Under the pieces are notes generated by a model. The model searched no databases, had not been told where the DNA came from, and was given only the letters and a program-made list of their open reading frames with translations. From positions 13,175,170 through 13,239,169 of the forward strand of contig NC_051134.1 in assembly GCF_014839805.1 (NCBI RefSeq): a stretch of 64,000 nucleotides of DNA, in the 5' to 3' direction. Shown piece by piece: positions 1-12,500 of this stretch. Source of the stretch: Manduca sexta. Taxonomy: Eukaryota; Arthropoda; Insecta; Lepidoptera; Sphingidae. Positions within the stretch are counted from its first letter, which is position 1; the number at the start of each line of letters is the position of its first letter. Made by a program: the position numbers and the translations under genes.

Positions 1-441
1 CGACTGAAAAAATCTGCGACGGACTTTTAGCTCGCCATGCAGACTTTACCGCATAAAAAGTGTGTCATCAGCGCTGCACCTTACACTTAAGTACTTATTA
101 TAGTCTTAAGCGATACTTATATTATTAAATTCTCGTGAACGACGAGAATATGGAAATGCTCTCAAAGATACAATTTGGGATCAATAATGGGCCAAATACA
201 AGTCCAAAATAGTAATATGACATTTCGATGGTATGTACCAGTTTTGGACGGAACCAGACATTTCATGTTAAATACATCCAGAGTGAAAATAAAACAACAT
301 TCATATATCATTTTATTGAACTTGTAAGCTATAATTATCTACATTTATACAATAATCTATATGTACAATATTAATATAAATATTATAAGTACTTATAGAA
401 TCTTACCATTCCTTAAATATTATTTACAAATGATTGGAATC

Positions 442-1566
442 ATATCGTCGTTGTAGGTGGAGAACTAAATAACTCGGATTTTGGCCATTTTGGATTTTCA
501 TCACTTTTGTGTTGCCCAAAACATGGCGCATATTTTGGTCTAACAAGCATTTCATTATCTTATCCCGTTTCGAAATTATAGCTATTTTTATGTTAAAAGT
601 GGAGAAATAAATATATTCAAATAATATATATTTTGTTGTAGAAAAAGTAAATAATTAAATAATAAAATCAATAAACTGCGACTTATAATCTGTTCAATAG
701 TAAAGAAATTAAATAAAATGAGTTGTTTAATTCTTTCTCGAGTCTATTGTTTGTAAACAAAATTAATCAAGTGTGTAGAAGAACTAAACAACTTGATTTG
801 TTTAATTTAGACATTGAAAATCCTAATGGTATTCACTTTAATAAACTCTATAATTGTAATTATTTAACCTTATAATTACTTTACCATATGGTTTCTAGTG
901 GGGAAAAACTAAATAACTATACGAGTTATTTAGTTTATTTCAGCAAACTTACAAAACATTGTTGTGGCAGAATTAAGGCGATACCTCAAGGTCCATTTTC
1001 ATACATTTTGTTTCGGCTTTAATCTGGGTAACTAAACAAGTATTGGCAAGTAAAGAATTTAAATTCACGTCTAGTTAGTGATTAGTTCTCGCAGTTGAAA
1101 GAAAAATGTAAAAATAATTAATAATCATGGATATTTCTGCCTTTAAAATTTCGTCATATTAAATTTTAAAGGCCGAAATATCCATGATTATTAATTATTT
1201 TACGTTTTTCTTCAACTGCGAGAACTAATCACTAACTAGACGTGAATTTAAATTCTTTACTTGCCAATACTTGTTTAGTTACCCAGATTAAAGCCGAAAC
1301 AAAATGTATGAAAATGGACCTTGAGGTATCGCCTTAAATAAGAAGTTTTTATTTTTTTATATTTTTATTCTTGAGGTCAGAGTTTTTTTTTTGTTAGTGC
1401 ATAATATAATAGATAATAAGACCCAAGATATATAAAAATACCGACATTAAAATTATTTATAGTTTTTAGTAATGCTTAAAAATAACGAAAAAAAAAACAG
1501 TTAATCGCGTTTATCTCGAAACTAGAAATTTTGAGTTATTTAGTTCTCCACCTACAACGACGATAT
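442..1566. mobile_element. Inverted-repeat (foldback) transposon, nonautonomous
   Basis: Two perfect 34-bp inverted repeats bound this element, at 442-475 and 1533-1566. They begin ATATCGTCGTTGTAGG and end with AACTAAATAACTC when read inward. The outermost ATAT is palindromic, so a short target duplication cannot be separated from the repeat. No transposase-like reading frame lies inside. The interior holds a second, much larger palindrome (973-1337) and a small one (906-936) that reuses the ACTAAATAACT motif of the termini. I infer a MITE or foldback element of unknown superfamily. Confidence 0.75.
973..1337. repeat. 365-bp near-perfect palindrome
   Basis: The left arm starts TTAAGGCGATACCTC at 973 and the right arm ends with its reverse complement at 1337. 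Each arm is about 178 bp and the loop near 1153-1160 is only a few bases. I could find only about four differences between the arms, two of them one-base indels in an A-rich stretch. Transcription across it would give a long hairpin. It is nested inside the 442-1566 element. Confidence 0.85.
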
Positions 1567-3039
1567 ACAAATTCAAACTACAAATGAACCTTTTAAATTT
1601 GCAACAATGAAATGAATTTCTTCACAATACCTTAGAAACTGTAAGTTAAAATCGATGCTTGTGAAAGATACCGCAGTTGTTTGGACTATAAGAGGGGAAA
1701 ATCCCCTAATGCCGGATGGCATCTAGCGTCAAGACATCATGACACACTTGGTTAAAAGTCGAATTAGATAGGCGCAGGGAACTAAAGTGATACAGGATCA
1801 CGGGATGCGGTTTGCCAGTGATGTAACAGGGACAGTAAAACAGGCGATTGATTTTTTTGGTAGGAGTTCACTGCAACATATAAGGTTTAATTGAGTTCCT
1901 ATTACTGCTAAGTATCTGTGTTTAATTGTTAACAATAATTATTATAAACGAGGTATTTTATTATTGTTCGTAAAATGGAATGAAATTTGTTCAACACATA
2001 GATTTGATATAGACAACGGATTTAGCTACTCACTGTCTGCTAATTCTGGACACAAAATGATCCCTTTGCGCTAGATAACGAATAAGTTGCTTTTCCCCTT
2101 AATTATTCAACCAGCGACCAGCTTTTATTCAAAATGTGGTCAGATGCCAGATGATATCAAAAACGATCACCGGCAATCGATAATTATCATCAAACAAAAT
2201 TGTTGCTGCACTTAAAAAAAATTATAAAAAAGCTATAAGAAGAAAAATAATACACTTTATGCTTATTTAAACAGGAATATGGGAGAAGACAAAATGAACT
2301 CAAGACACAAAGGTTAAAGTAAAGAAACTTGGAGCCAAACTAAAAAGAAAGAAAATATTGACTAAAATACCAGACATGGGCAGATCTATTTGCGAATTTG
2401 CTTAGAGATTCATGAAAACCGGCTCAACGCTGGGTCGTAAAGCAAGGAAGCCCCAACATAACCACCCAGTTGCCCCCCACGTAGGTTGGGCGGTAGTCAT
2501 AAGCATTTTCTGCGCGAAACCAAAAAAGAAGGAGAAAAACGTGTAGGCTCACGGAGCATGTGCAAATTATTCTGAATATTCAAATGCCACTTTATGCTAT
2601 ATTTTTTTTACATATTAAATGCAGAAGTCGAATTTTTATGATTTATTTATCTTTTTAACTGTGTTAGGTTAAGAAATTTAGAATAAAGTTACTTTCCTGT
2701 AGTACGTTATTTTATATTGCGAAGACCTTATCTGCCTCTAGGGGACTTCTCCTTACGCTTTTATCGTTTCTTTTCAACGATTCCCATTCTAGCGAATAGT
2801 TCAGAGAAATTTCTCGTAAATCCTGCAGATTTTTAAGCAATGTCGAGATAACTTTCAAGAACATAAAGCACTATATGAATAAGAAAATAAAAATTCAAGA
2901 AGCAAGTAGATAATATTACTTTTTGCTGCGTACTGTTTCGCAACGATGTTTCTTAATAGCTTTAGTCATGTTTTAAGAAAATATTTTTTTCAAATTTAAA
3001 TAAGAATAAAGAAATCGAAACTGACAAAGTCGTATCACT
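1567..3039. other. Non-genic stretch, no recognisable feature
   Basis: AT-rich sequence with no open frame that looks coding and no clear repeat boundary. A tiny hairpin (AGGGGAAAATCCCCT near 1692) is the only structure noticed. A more GC-rich part near 2420-2560 may be a decayed retroelement but cannot be classified. Confidence 0.5.
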
Positions 3040-3269
3040 CCTATATTCCCGAAGGGGTAGATAGAGGTGTAACCAGGACAACTACTTTTCGCCTATGTGT
3101 TCCGTCTCATCGTAACCTACAGCCATACCAAGCACAAATTCCTGACTCCGATCTGATACTGAGCAGAAAACCCAATATCTCTTTGGTTTGACTGGGATGC
3201 GAACCCTAGACCTCAGAGCAATATCGTACTGCGCAGGTAGTTCAACTACTAATGGCATCGAGGCAGTCA
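3040..3269 (-). repeat. tRNA-headed SINE, family 2
   Basis: Read on the minus strand, this begins ACTGCCTCGATGCCATTAGT and carries a Pol III B-box-like GGGTTCGCATCCC. The body runs through a GTCAGGAATTT block to a CGGAATATAGGAG end. The same architecture recurs at 39295-39450 and, without the head, at 24797-24935. This is a typical lepidopteran short interspersed repeat; open frames across it are not genes. Confidence 0.65.
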
Positions 3270-3373
3270 TAAAGATATCAGACAACAAATGTATACATAC
3301 GATCGAATAGTAATATATATAATATTTGAAATCCCGAAACATCTTTTTGAAATTAGATAAAACAAACGGCAGG

Positions 3374-3570
3374 TCATGAAAATGTTATGTCAGGCGCAAC
3401 TATCTTTGTGCAACAGGATACCCCGGGGCCGCCTCGTCTGCGCCGAAGAAGCCCACCGGGGGTTTTAGTCGGTATTCGGCTCAAAGCTCGCTCGGTCGAT
3501 GCTATACTCCCGAGCGTCAACATTAAGTCGTAGGACCGATCAAACCTACATAATCGTTCCACGTATCCCT
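3374..3570 (-). repeat. Possible LINE 3' fragment
   Basis: A GC-rich island in AT-rich DNA. The minus strand contains a CCCCGGGGTATCCTGTTGCA block that resembles retrotransposon 3' regions common in moths. The 62-codon frame across it shows no family motif. Assignment is by general resemblance only. Confidence 0.3.
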
Positions 3571-5176
3571 CTAGTGGCGGTAGAGATAAAACATTTTACC
3601 CGCGACAAAAAAAAAATAATTAAAGGGTTTATAAAGTTGTCATACCGTTATGCAATTTAACAACTACAAAAAATTGTTGCGATGACTCTAATCATGCATT
3701 TTTTGGAACAGTCTCGAGGTTTAGACTTATGACGAAAATTTTATATTAAGTACAAATATAAAGATATAAACTGCAAAAAAAAATTGACGCTCATACGAGA
3801 CATAAAACTATTATCGACTAACCGTCCTGCATTTGTAAAATAGGTTTGTATTAGCCCGGAATTTCACTAGAATCAGGGAAAGAGTTCTTCGCATGGCAAT
3901 ATCGTAAAGTCTGGAAAACAGTTCAATTACAAATATTCACGGGTGACATGATCCTTGTATCAAGTTTAGTGTCGTTAGCCCAAATGGCGCGGCAATGACG
4001 TAAAAAGATACGCTCTTAAAGTGCTCCTGCACAACGGCGCGCTATCTGTATTTTTATAAGGTATTGAAATATCCACGTATAAAAACTTTAAAACAACCAA
4101 ACTTAAACCAAGAATAATATGTATATTTTTTTTCCTTGTGGACTTAATTAAATATTAATTTAGATAAGATAGATTCGAAATTGATTATACATATAAAAAT
4201 ACTATTACTTTAGTTGTTTAAATTTTTATAATGTGGATTTCATTAATTTAATTATAAAAATTGTAATAAAATTGTTGTCTCAAATACACATCATTTTAAT
4301 TTATAATCCACAAACATCTTTCTAAATAAAATAAAATATGAAGAACAGTTAGCTGATTTAAAATTTTCAAAAATACCTTGAATTGTATTATTTAAGTTTT
4401 TATTCATAAATCTACTCATTTTCGTTCGTAACTCGCACGCCGCTAAATATGGAAGGAATGCTCAAGGCTTTTTACTCGGAGGAGGGCCTTAAACGGTAGA
4501 TACAAGAGCGCCATCAACGGACGCATTCAATTTTTTACGATCATACTATTGGAAACGAATAAATAACATATCTTTATTGCTGTACTATTGAATTTCACTA
4601 GGTGACAGGCTAAGAATGCTACGGTTCGTCTGGATAGGTTGTATATTTAGTTAGCTATATTTTTTGTAGTTTACAAGACATTGTACGAAGCTGGTCTTAA
4701 TATTCGGAGGTATGAGACTTAACGTTGAACTCATGATGGTGCAGTTAGTTCCACGCGTTGCTTTGCAGTGTTGGGACTGTAATTTGTAACAAGACGTACA
4801 TGTAGGCTCTATTTATAGGAGTCTTTTGCCTTTTGTGCAGCGCAGTGGTGTAGCATGATTTTGGCGGATGGAGGTGGAGGCTGGAGAGGCGGACGTAACA
4901 ATTAGGGCGGCGCCAAAATAAGTAAAATTAAACCTTTAAATTGTTTAATTTTGTTGAATGAACTAGTGGCTCCGAGTGGCACTCATGACTTATTTGTAGC
5001 AATGTCCTTTTTTTTTCTTTTGTTTTCGTTAGGTGCCTTAGAGGAAACATTTTTGTTTTCCGCCGAACAGCAATAAACGCTAAGCCATTGCTGCAGCGGC
5101 CTGTTGATATTGTCATTATTCGGTGGTATTCCCTTGTAAACTTTACTTGTATTTCTAAGATTATTGTAATATTATA
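3571..5176. other. Non-genic stretch, AT-rich
   Basis: No coding exon or tRNA is seen. 4080-4400 is extremely AT-rich. 4740-4910 is more GC-rich with GTGGTG and GGAGG runs but has no open frame with protein-like character. Confidence 0.5.
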
Positions 5177-5464
5177 ACTAGTTGACCCGACAGACGTTGT
5201 CCCGTCTTAACTATGAATTTGCAGCGCGCATTCTGTCAATCGCTGACAGTTATTTCAAACAATTGACAGTTACATAAAATTAATATTTTCGTTAAGGTTT
5301 TTTGAATTTTCTAATTTTCCGCAGATTTTTTTGATTTTTTTCTTTCATAAGAACCTTCTCTCCTGATAATAACAAACACAACAAAAAAATAGTGAAATCG
5401 GTCCAGCCGTTGACGCGTGATGGCGTGACCAAGGGAAATAGTGATTCATTTTTATATATATAGA
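5177..5464 (+). repeat. RTE-like LINE 3' end, copy 1
   Basis: It starts near GACCCGACAGACGTTGTC, contains GAAATCGGTCCAGCCGTTGA and GATGGCGTGACCAAGGG, and ends in a TATATATATAGA tail. This is the standard 3' terminus of RTE-type LINEs in Lepidoptera. A second copy lies at 54362-54652 inside the acyltransferase gene. No ORF of the element remains. Confidence 0.75.
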
Positions 5465-5872
5465 TTATTATCCATTAACAAAAAAATGGAATTCTTCTAC
5501 AAAGTGAACAGACGAATTCGTAAAAGTTGCAAGAACCCGCTGAATGCAGACCGCTTCTAGCAAGTTGGAAAGTTTAAAGGGTAATATTCACCAGTGCAGT
5601 TCAAAAAGTTGAAGAAGAAATGTGATTGATACTTAATTAGAGTATAGATTAAAATGTTGACAAATTTAGTAATATCACTACAGTTGATAATTCGTAGGAA
5701 CACAATTTTTCAGTAGAACAGTAAATACTGGAACTTATAATCGACAAATATTATTTTGCTTACAATTATCATTTGCGTACGTTAACATAGAATCGTAAAG
5801 CAAAGGTCACCATTGTGATTTTCACCAAGTGTCCGACTTATTCAATGTTCGTTGCAATCCTCAAAGTTCCTT

Positions 5873-6069
5873 TACCAGAAGTGCGAGCGCACCGAAAGAG
5901 CGCGCGCGGGAGCAGTCACGGTGGAACTGGAGCCAACAGGCTTGATCTGTCGAATGGATGTGCACATCGAACATCTGTTACTAGTCTGAGTGCCGTCCCT
6001 GGACAGGCGACATTTGCAGCCGACGAGACCACGCCGCGGCGCCGCAGAGCCGTTCACACCGACCATTTC
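5873..6069 (-). CDS. GC-rich candidate exon (possible RYamide-receptor tail)
   Basis: A roughly 200-bp GC-rich block stands out from its AT-rich surroundings. On the minus strand it follows a good acceptor (CTCCACTTTTCAG, ending at 6070) and is open for 64 codons from an ATG at 6066 to a TAA at 5872-5874. A donor-like CTG|GTAAAG overlaps that end. The encoded segment is Ser/Thr/Arg-rich with Cys-Lys-Cys, as in a GPCR cytoplasmic tail. The receptor exon at 13538 ends in phase 0 and cannot join this frame directly, so another exon would be needed. The plus strand is also open, with its own acceptor (CCTTTACCAG), so even the strand is uncertain. Confidence 0.25.
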
Positions 6070-6129
6070 TGAAAAGTGGAGGTCTTTAGAAATTTAACGT
6101 TCGTAGTCTACAGTATTAAGTTGCTTTTG

Positions 6130-6372
6130 GTAGGATCTTTTATATCCGCTCGGATAGCGACCACTGTATACAAGTTAAAACCCACCATAATGGCCCAAGT
6201 ATGTCGCCTCAGCATCATCAGACAGACAGATCAGCCTGTGTATATTCAGTTCTAAAAGGCCGGCATAATTGTGGGGACTACCGAGGAGCAATCATCTCTC
6301 GTCAGTCGACAGTCTAATGGATCCCACTCCACTTACCATCAGGTGCAATGGAATCATTTTGCCGAGTCCGTT
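6130..6372 (+). repeat. Moth interspersed retroelement 3' fragment
   Basis: It contains CACCATAATGGCCCAAG, GTCGACAGTCTAATGGATCC, CCACTTACCATCAGGTGCA and TTTTGCCGAGTCCG, blocks that recur in lepidopteran genomes. Diverged relatives are at 17025-17075 and 43970-44150 in this window. No coding capacity remains. Confidence 0.6.
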
Positions 6373-6377
6373 TAAAA

Positions 6378-6426
6378 AAAAAGGAAAGTAACTATATAAG
6401 TAATATTGCTTACTTTCCTTTTTTTT
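6378..6426. repeat. Hairpin, AAAAGGAAAGTAA arms
   Basis: AAAAAGGAAAGTAA is followed about 20 bases later by TTACTTTCCTTTTT. It sits immediately 3' of the interspersed repeat and may belong to its tail or to a small inverted-repeat element. Confidence 0.5.
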
Positions 6427-6479
6427 CAGTCTTCTTTTCTTTTTTATAGTCAGTAAGAATTAGGAGTAATAAAGTCTGA

Positions 6480-6660
6480 TTTACATCTCTCCCCACACCA
6501 TAAAGAGCAAGAGCCCGTGAACCCCAGACCTTCGTTATTTTATAAAAGCTGAAAGTTTGTCAGCGCATGCTCCCAACACAGGTAACAACGATGGGCCATT
6601 ATGAAGTTTGGGCTACAGTGGCTTTGGCAGGTACACGGTACTAATGGTGTGTAAAAGGTG
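6480..6660. repeat. Unclassified dispersed repeat
   Basis: The segment containing TTTGTCAGCGCATGCTCCCA and AACACAGGTAACAACGATGG resembles a dispersed element of moths from general familiarity. No terminal structure or ORF can be defined here. Confidence 0.35.
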
Positions 6661-6984
6661 TGTGTGTATCAAAAACGTCTGGCTTTTTTAATTAGGGATG
6701 ACTGAGAGTGTTATAAACGTAAAAGTAGACAAATATAATGAGAAAGCTTCGAACTGCTAAGCTATCGGGAGTTACACGTGTTATTGTGAGTCAACCATAA
6801 AAGATAGACAGATGCTGTCGTGGGATATTTTTTACATAATTTTAAGGAGAACATTTCTGTCATACATGATTTCTGTGTAGCTTTAACCATTAAGGTTGCA
6901 CACGCGACGGAAACTTAAAAAATGGAGTAACTTCTCCCGTTTTCCCAACATTTCCCTTCACTGCTCTGCTCCTATTAATTGTAG

Positions 6985-7222
6985 CGTGATGAAAAGTATA
7001 CTATAACCAGCACAGGAGTATGACAAATAATTGTACCAAGTTTCGTTAAAATCCGTCGAGTATTTTTTTGTTTCTATAACGGTTATACAGACAGACAGAC
7101 AGACAGACAAAAATTTACTAATTGCATTTTTGGCATCAGTATCGATCCCTAATTACCCCCTGATAGTTATTTTGGAAATATATTTCATGTACAGAATTGA
7201 CCTCTCTACAGATTTATTATAA
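6985..7222 (+). repeat. RTE/BovB-like LINE 3' end with (GACA)n
   Basis: It contains CCAAGTTTCGTTAAAATCCG followed by a GACAGACAGACAGACAGACA tract near 7090-7110, then the short 3' tail typical of RTE-family elements in moths. The 63-codon open frame across it is a by-product of the tract. Confidence 0.65.
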
Positions 7223-8740
7223 GTATAGATAGATTGTAATTATTTTTCTTAAAAAAAAGAACAATAAAACCTGAGTACGAAAAAAACTTCCGAAAAAATT
7301 ATACTGGAAAATATTCCTATTTAAAATCATAGCCTCAAATAAGTATGTTGATGTGCAAGGTATAATCAATAAGCATGTACTGTTAGGGACTGAAGCGAAA
7401 AAACGCTTTGTTATTGTTCGTTTTTTGTAGCATTCAAAACTTTGCAGAATTGCCACTTCTGCTCTGAAATATTGCGTAATACAAATTCTCTCGTCGTCGA
7501 CATTAAAACAATGCTCACTGGTGAGTAGTGAATGTCGAATGCCCATGATGTCCATTACGTCATCGCAAAGAGCTGTATTATTGAAAACAAATTAAATACG
7601 ACAATCAACCTGCAAAGTCGAATTCCGTCAGTATTTATATTTTTGTCATTTATATGATATTTATTTACCGGTGTTGTTCACGCTTCGCCAATTTACGCTT
7701 TAATCAAAAAAATTGTATGATTTGTCTTCTATAATATTTATTTTGCTCTTTATCGTACAAAACACACAAATACAAAAAAAACGATGCAAAGAAGAAAAGA
7801 GAGACAAAAGGCACATGTACAAATGGCGGTCTTATCGCTCTAGGCTATGTCTTCCACACAACCATGGGATGGATATAAAAACGAGAAATAGAAAGAGAGG
7901 GTAATGCAGTGGATTATATTATATTAATAAATAAAAAAAAATGATAAACATTACATACATAAATACACATATACACCTACATAATACATACATACAAAAG
8001 AAAAATAATAATGATAGTAAAAATAAAAACACATGTATAATACATACATACACATCAATGTATCTGTTTAGTGAGAAAGATAGTAATCTTTATGAGACAT
8101 TTAATTTTGCAAAATTTATTTGACCAAATTATGCTATTTCGTTGTATATTAAAATTGAATCTAATGAACTTAGCATTCTGATTTAAATTAAACATTTGTA
8201 TCTATTGCGAAAAGATCGGATAACATATTTTATTTTATTTTCATAAAATTGTTTTTAATCACCATAAACCAACATACATATTTTTACGGAGATTTTATAA
8301 GGTCGGGAGAAAATTAAAATAAAAAAACCGCGATAAAATCCGAAAATAGTTTAATTTTAACGTCTAACTTTTTCGTAAAATAAAAAATCATTATTTTTTT
8401 TTTATACACTATTAATTATACCAGCCTCACTTAATTATGTACACGATGGCAAAATAAAAGTAGTGAAAACTAAAATAAAAGAGCAAAAATTACTTTTGTG
8501 TAAATAACGGGGTCAAGTTTCTTAAGCGGACAGACGCTCATTAGTAGTTACTCTCCCTATAGCAACATTCTCTACTACAAATTAAAATTGTACTCAAAAG
8601 TTATTTTACAAAATAAATAAAAATAAAGTTGAATGTGGACACGGCTAAGATTATCTTCATTCTGTGCAAGTAAAATACTTTTAGTGACCTCAATGTGTAC
8701 TTTTTTAGTTACTTTTCGTTGGACACTATAACCTATATTT
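7223..8740. other. Non-genic AT-rich stretch
   Basis: No exon seen. 7930-8060 is a simple-sequence region rich in ACATACATACA. The open frames here have skewed, AT-driven composition and no splice or family support. Confidence 0.5.
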
Positions 8741-9042
8741 AATATCAGCCCTGTATTATATACTGTCCCTCCTCTACTACTGAGAGGGATTAGGCCTTAG
8801 TCCACCACGCTGGCCGATTGCGTATTGGTGGACTTCACACACCTTCGAAACTCCTATAGAAAATTTCTCAGGTATACAGATTTACTCACGATGTTTTCCT
8901 TCACCGTCAGAGCAAGCGATAATTTACAAAGAATACACTCATATTTTTTTAGAAAAGTTAGAGGTGTGTGACCTTGGGATTTGAACCTGCGGGACATTCG
9001 TCTCGGCAGTCCGATCCACAACCAACTAGGCTATCGCCGCTT
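8741..9042 (-). repeat. tRNA-headed SINE, family 1 (full-length copy)
   Basis: On the minus strand it starts AGCGGCGATAGCCTAGTTGG (A-box region) followed by a B-box-like GGTTCAAATCCC. It then has the TCTAACTTTTCTAAAA and GGTGAAGGAAAACATCGTGA blocks, and ends in GGGCTGATATT. Further copies are at 9313-9550, 23406-23735, 28664-30024 (interrupted) and 33336-33445. It is Pol III-derived and non-coding. Confidence 0.8.
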
Positions 9043-9312
9043 CTTTTTAAACTTATATTTATGAAAAGCTAAAGAGTTTATTTGTTTATTTATTTGAATG
9101 CACTAATCTTAGGAACTACTAAAACGATTTTATTTCCACTAATACGAAGCCCTATTACTCTTTTTATCTCGGGAATATATAAAGTGGGACTTTCATCACG
9201 AATAAAAAATTACATGCAAGTGGAGCCGCGAGCATAAGCTATTATTTCATATAGTGACTAATCTTGAAAAGAATAAAGTTATAAAAACGAAAATAAAATA
9301 ACACAAATTGTT

Positions 9313-9550
9313 TTAGGGCTTTTAGTCCTTAGTCCACCATGCTGAAGTGCAGGTTGGCAGACTTTACATACTTTAATTTTTTTTATAGAGAACTTTCAGA
9401 AATACATTATTACCCTTACGTTTTTTTCTTAATCGTTAAAGTGAAACGATAATTGATAAATAATACACACAATATCACTTAAAAAATATGAAGCGTGTGC
9501 TTTGTGTATTGAACCTCGGCTGACCGTTCCGTTCCCAACAATGCTATAAG
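9313..9550 (-). repeat. Diverged SINE family 1 copy
   Basis: It shows the same order of blocks as the 8741-9042 copy (CCTTAGTCCACCATGCTG, then an AGAGAACTTTC block, then the tRNA-like end). There are many substitutions, so this is an older insertion. Confidence 0.6.
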
Positions 9551-12500
9551 CTTATATTATTATGTATTTTAAAATTAAATGGGCTAATTGTATGAAAATA
9601 ATGTTTTATTAAAATGCACTCTCTTGCCCTCGAAACAGAGGACATAATTGTAAACCACATGGCCCATATTCTGCCTCCTCGGACATGTGTTAAAACATTG
9701 ATTTAGGCTGATCATCATTCTCTCTTTGTTTAGAATACGCTAAAATAATATAGTGGCAACAGCATATTTTAGCGAGTTTCAGAAATTATTAAAAGAAAAT
9801 ATCTCTATTTGTCTTAGGGACTGCGTTTTACAGAATACTCTTTTCAATTCAGCTGGTATAATAAAATTAATTGTTTAAATAGCTCCTCAAAAATATTCTT
9901 GATACTTACCAATGAAATAAGGCCACCAAAATAACATAAAATAAGGCAATAATAACATCAATTAATGGTTCTGGCGCCGAAGGCAGATAAGCTGATAGAT
10001 ATAGCTGTTTAAAGACAGGGTGGTTATCATTGTCTCGGTGGAGATGCTGTCCTCCTCAGTGCACTACTTGTAAAGCCGTGACAGGCGAAAGGGGGTATTG
10101 TGGTAAAAGCAAACTACTCGCATCTGCGCTAGATGGGCAAGGTAATCCAATTAAATCTAGCTTACATAAAACTTTGCAGCTATTTATGTAGGTCAGAGTT
10201 AAGTAAAAAAGGCTTTCAACGAATATAAAAATCATCTGCAATATAATATGCAAATTAATACTTGCAATGGCATTCGTTGAAATATTTTAAAGAAAAGTTA
10301 AATTGAATCCAATAAAAACTTTCTCGAGTATGTAAAGTTATGAAGAGCCCTGTGACAGCCATCATGAAAATCGCGCCTAAAAAGTTTAATATTTTTGATA
10401 GTAACAATTTACGTGAAAATAATCTACTGCCGTAACTGCAGTAATAGTAACGCACCTTTCCCCCGATTATAATCCATCGGTTTAGCAAACAAAATAAATG
10501 GTATATATATTTATTTTTACAAAAATTAATATTTACGGCTATCAAGGATAGTCTTTAATTGAAACTTTTGTAATTGCAAAAAGACGGATATCTTAGACAG
10601 AGTAGGACGCCCTGTCTATATTACTATTGCACAATGAAAATAACTCCCTAGGTACTTCTATTGAGCTTCCATTGATTGGTTGAGCCATTTGTTTTGCCTT
10701 GTATAAATTAAATATTACTACTCGAAATCCAAAGTCAATTTTAAAGTGATTGTATAGTTGATGCACATTGAATTTTGATATAAATTAATTTTAATTTAAT
10801 AATGATATAATTGGATAAAAATATTTGCCTTGTACTTATTAATCAGGTGGAATTACTACCATGTATATAAATATACAAGTTGTAACACGATTGGTAAAAA
10901 AAAATGATTTTTCCATAATTTGTTTGATATTTCGTGATTCGGCACCTATTTTACATTTAGGAAGTGATTTATTAATTCGATGTTGGATATCGTTATCATC
11001 ATTTGGAATTAATATTATTTACACTCGTATTCTAGATTCTAACAGCAAAAAACATAAAATAAAATATGTCCGACCTCACAGTTACCTATGTATCTCCATT
11101 TTACGTACACAATTATTTAAATTGAAAAGTTGACAAATGTAATTGAAATAACTTGGGTACAATGTATTACATTACAGCTCGAATTTAATATATGCTTTTA
11201 AATTCGATGCTATGTGAAACTTCGTAATATTAGTGTATCACTGATCGACTATAAATGTAATTTTACACAGATTTTTTGTTTGGCTGTTATTAACCACTTT
11301 CACAAGCTGTTAATGTAAAAGCGTTGACTTATCAGCAGATTTATGGATATTTACTTTCGAAAATTTATTAGTTCCTGTACAATTATAGCTCTGATGTACG
11401 TACGTTTTTCGCACAGCACCACGCAATAGATATATTATGAATGTATTTTAATATAATTTTATTATAAACTAATTGTTCGGGCGTCAAACTTTGCCCGGAA
11501 CAATAGTTCCCTTGGGTATTACTTTTCGAAATAAATAGTCGCTTATAATGTTGATCCGAAATCTGATCTATTTATGTGCTAAATTCCATCAAAATCAATT
11601 CAGTGGTCTATGCATTACCATATATCTTCAAAAATGTTGTTATTTCCAAGTAAAATTGGCATTGCACATCAAATTATGAAATATCTGCTAATATAATTTA
11701 GCTAAATATATTTATTTTAACTCTACATGAAGTAAAACATTGGAAACCACGTAGCCCAACTCACGAGTCACGCGCGGTCCGTCGGCATGCGGCGTCCGAA
11801 ACAACATCGAACTACGTGATAAACCTAGGATCAAAGAATTCTTCGAAAGAATTTGGTAATGCAATAATATTTCGTATTATTTAGATCAAATTAAAAAAAA
11901 AATTGTCGAGGTAAATTATAGATACCACGGTACAGTTTACAGGCGTATTTACAAACTATACAATGAGAACACACAGCGTGCACGACCGTATAGTTGTCGG
12001 CAATTTCATAGTTATCTTAATCTAATTCCGCAGCAAAATCTTACATACTTACTTACCACTTTACTTTTATACATTAAAAAACATAATGTTATAAGAACTA
12101 TCATGCCAAAAAATATTTTTACCACAACAAGCACTAAAATAAATCTCGTCTGCATTAAATGGCGCTTAGCAAATAAAGAATGGTTTAAAACATTATTGAT
12201 TAAATCTATTGTTTGTAACGTCAATTTACATACCTATGTCCCATACACACAACTGACTTAGACAAACTAGCTAACATGAAAGGCAGTGAATAATATCTTC
12301 ATTACGATTTTTTATTAGAGTAACGAAACACAGGGAGAGTTAATAACTTTCTTATTTAAATGTTTTTTATTATAGTACTTTCTACTTCATAAAGCGCCGA
12401 CTTAAATGTAGTCACGATCCTGTTAAATTGCCTCTTTTACTTAGTATAGAATATAAATTGGGTTTCATGAACAAAATGTTATTTCTACATAGCAATACAG

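Noticed and set aside
7083..7110. Independent microsatellite locus (GACA)n
   Set aside because: It is the internal simple repeat of an RTE-like LINE 3' end, not a separate feature.
8996..9042. tRNA gene at the SINE heads (also 23406 and 39400-39450)
   Set aside because: A- and B-box-like motifs are present, but the sequence does not fold into a full cloverleaf with an acceptor stem. These are tRNA-derived SINE promoters.
10861..11133. 90-codon plus-strand ORF
   Set aside because: AT-driven composition, no domain, no splice or promoter context. Similar frames occur by chance in such DNA.
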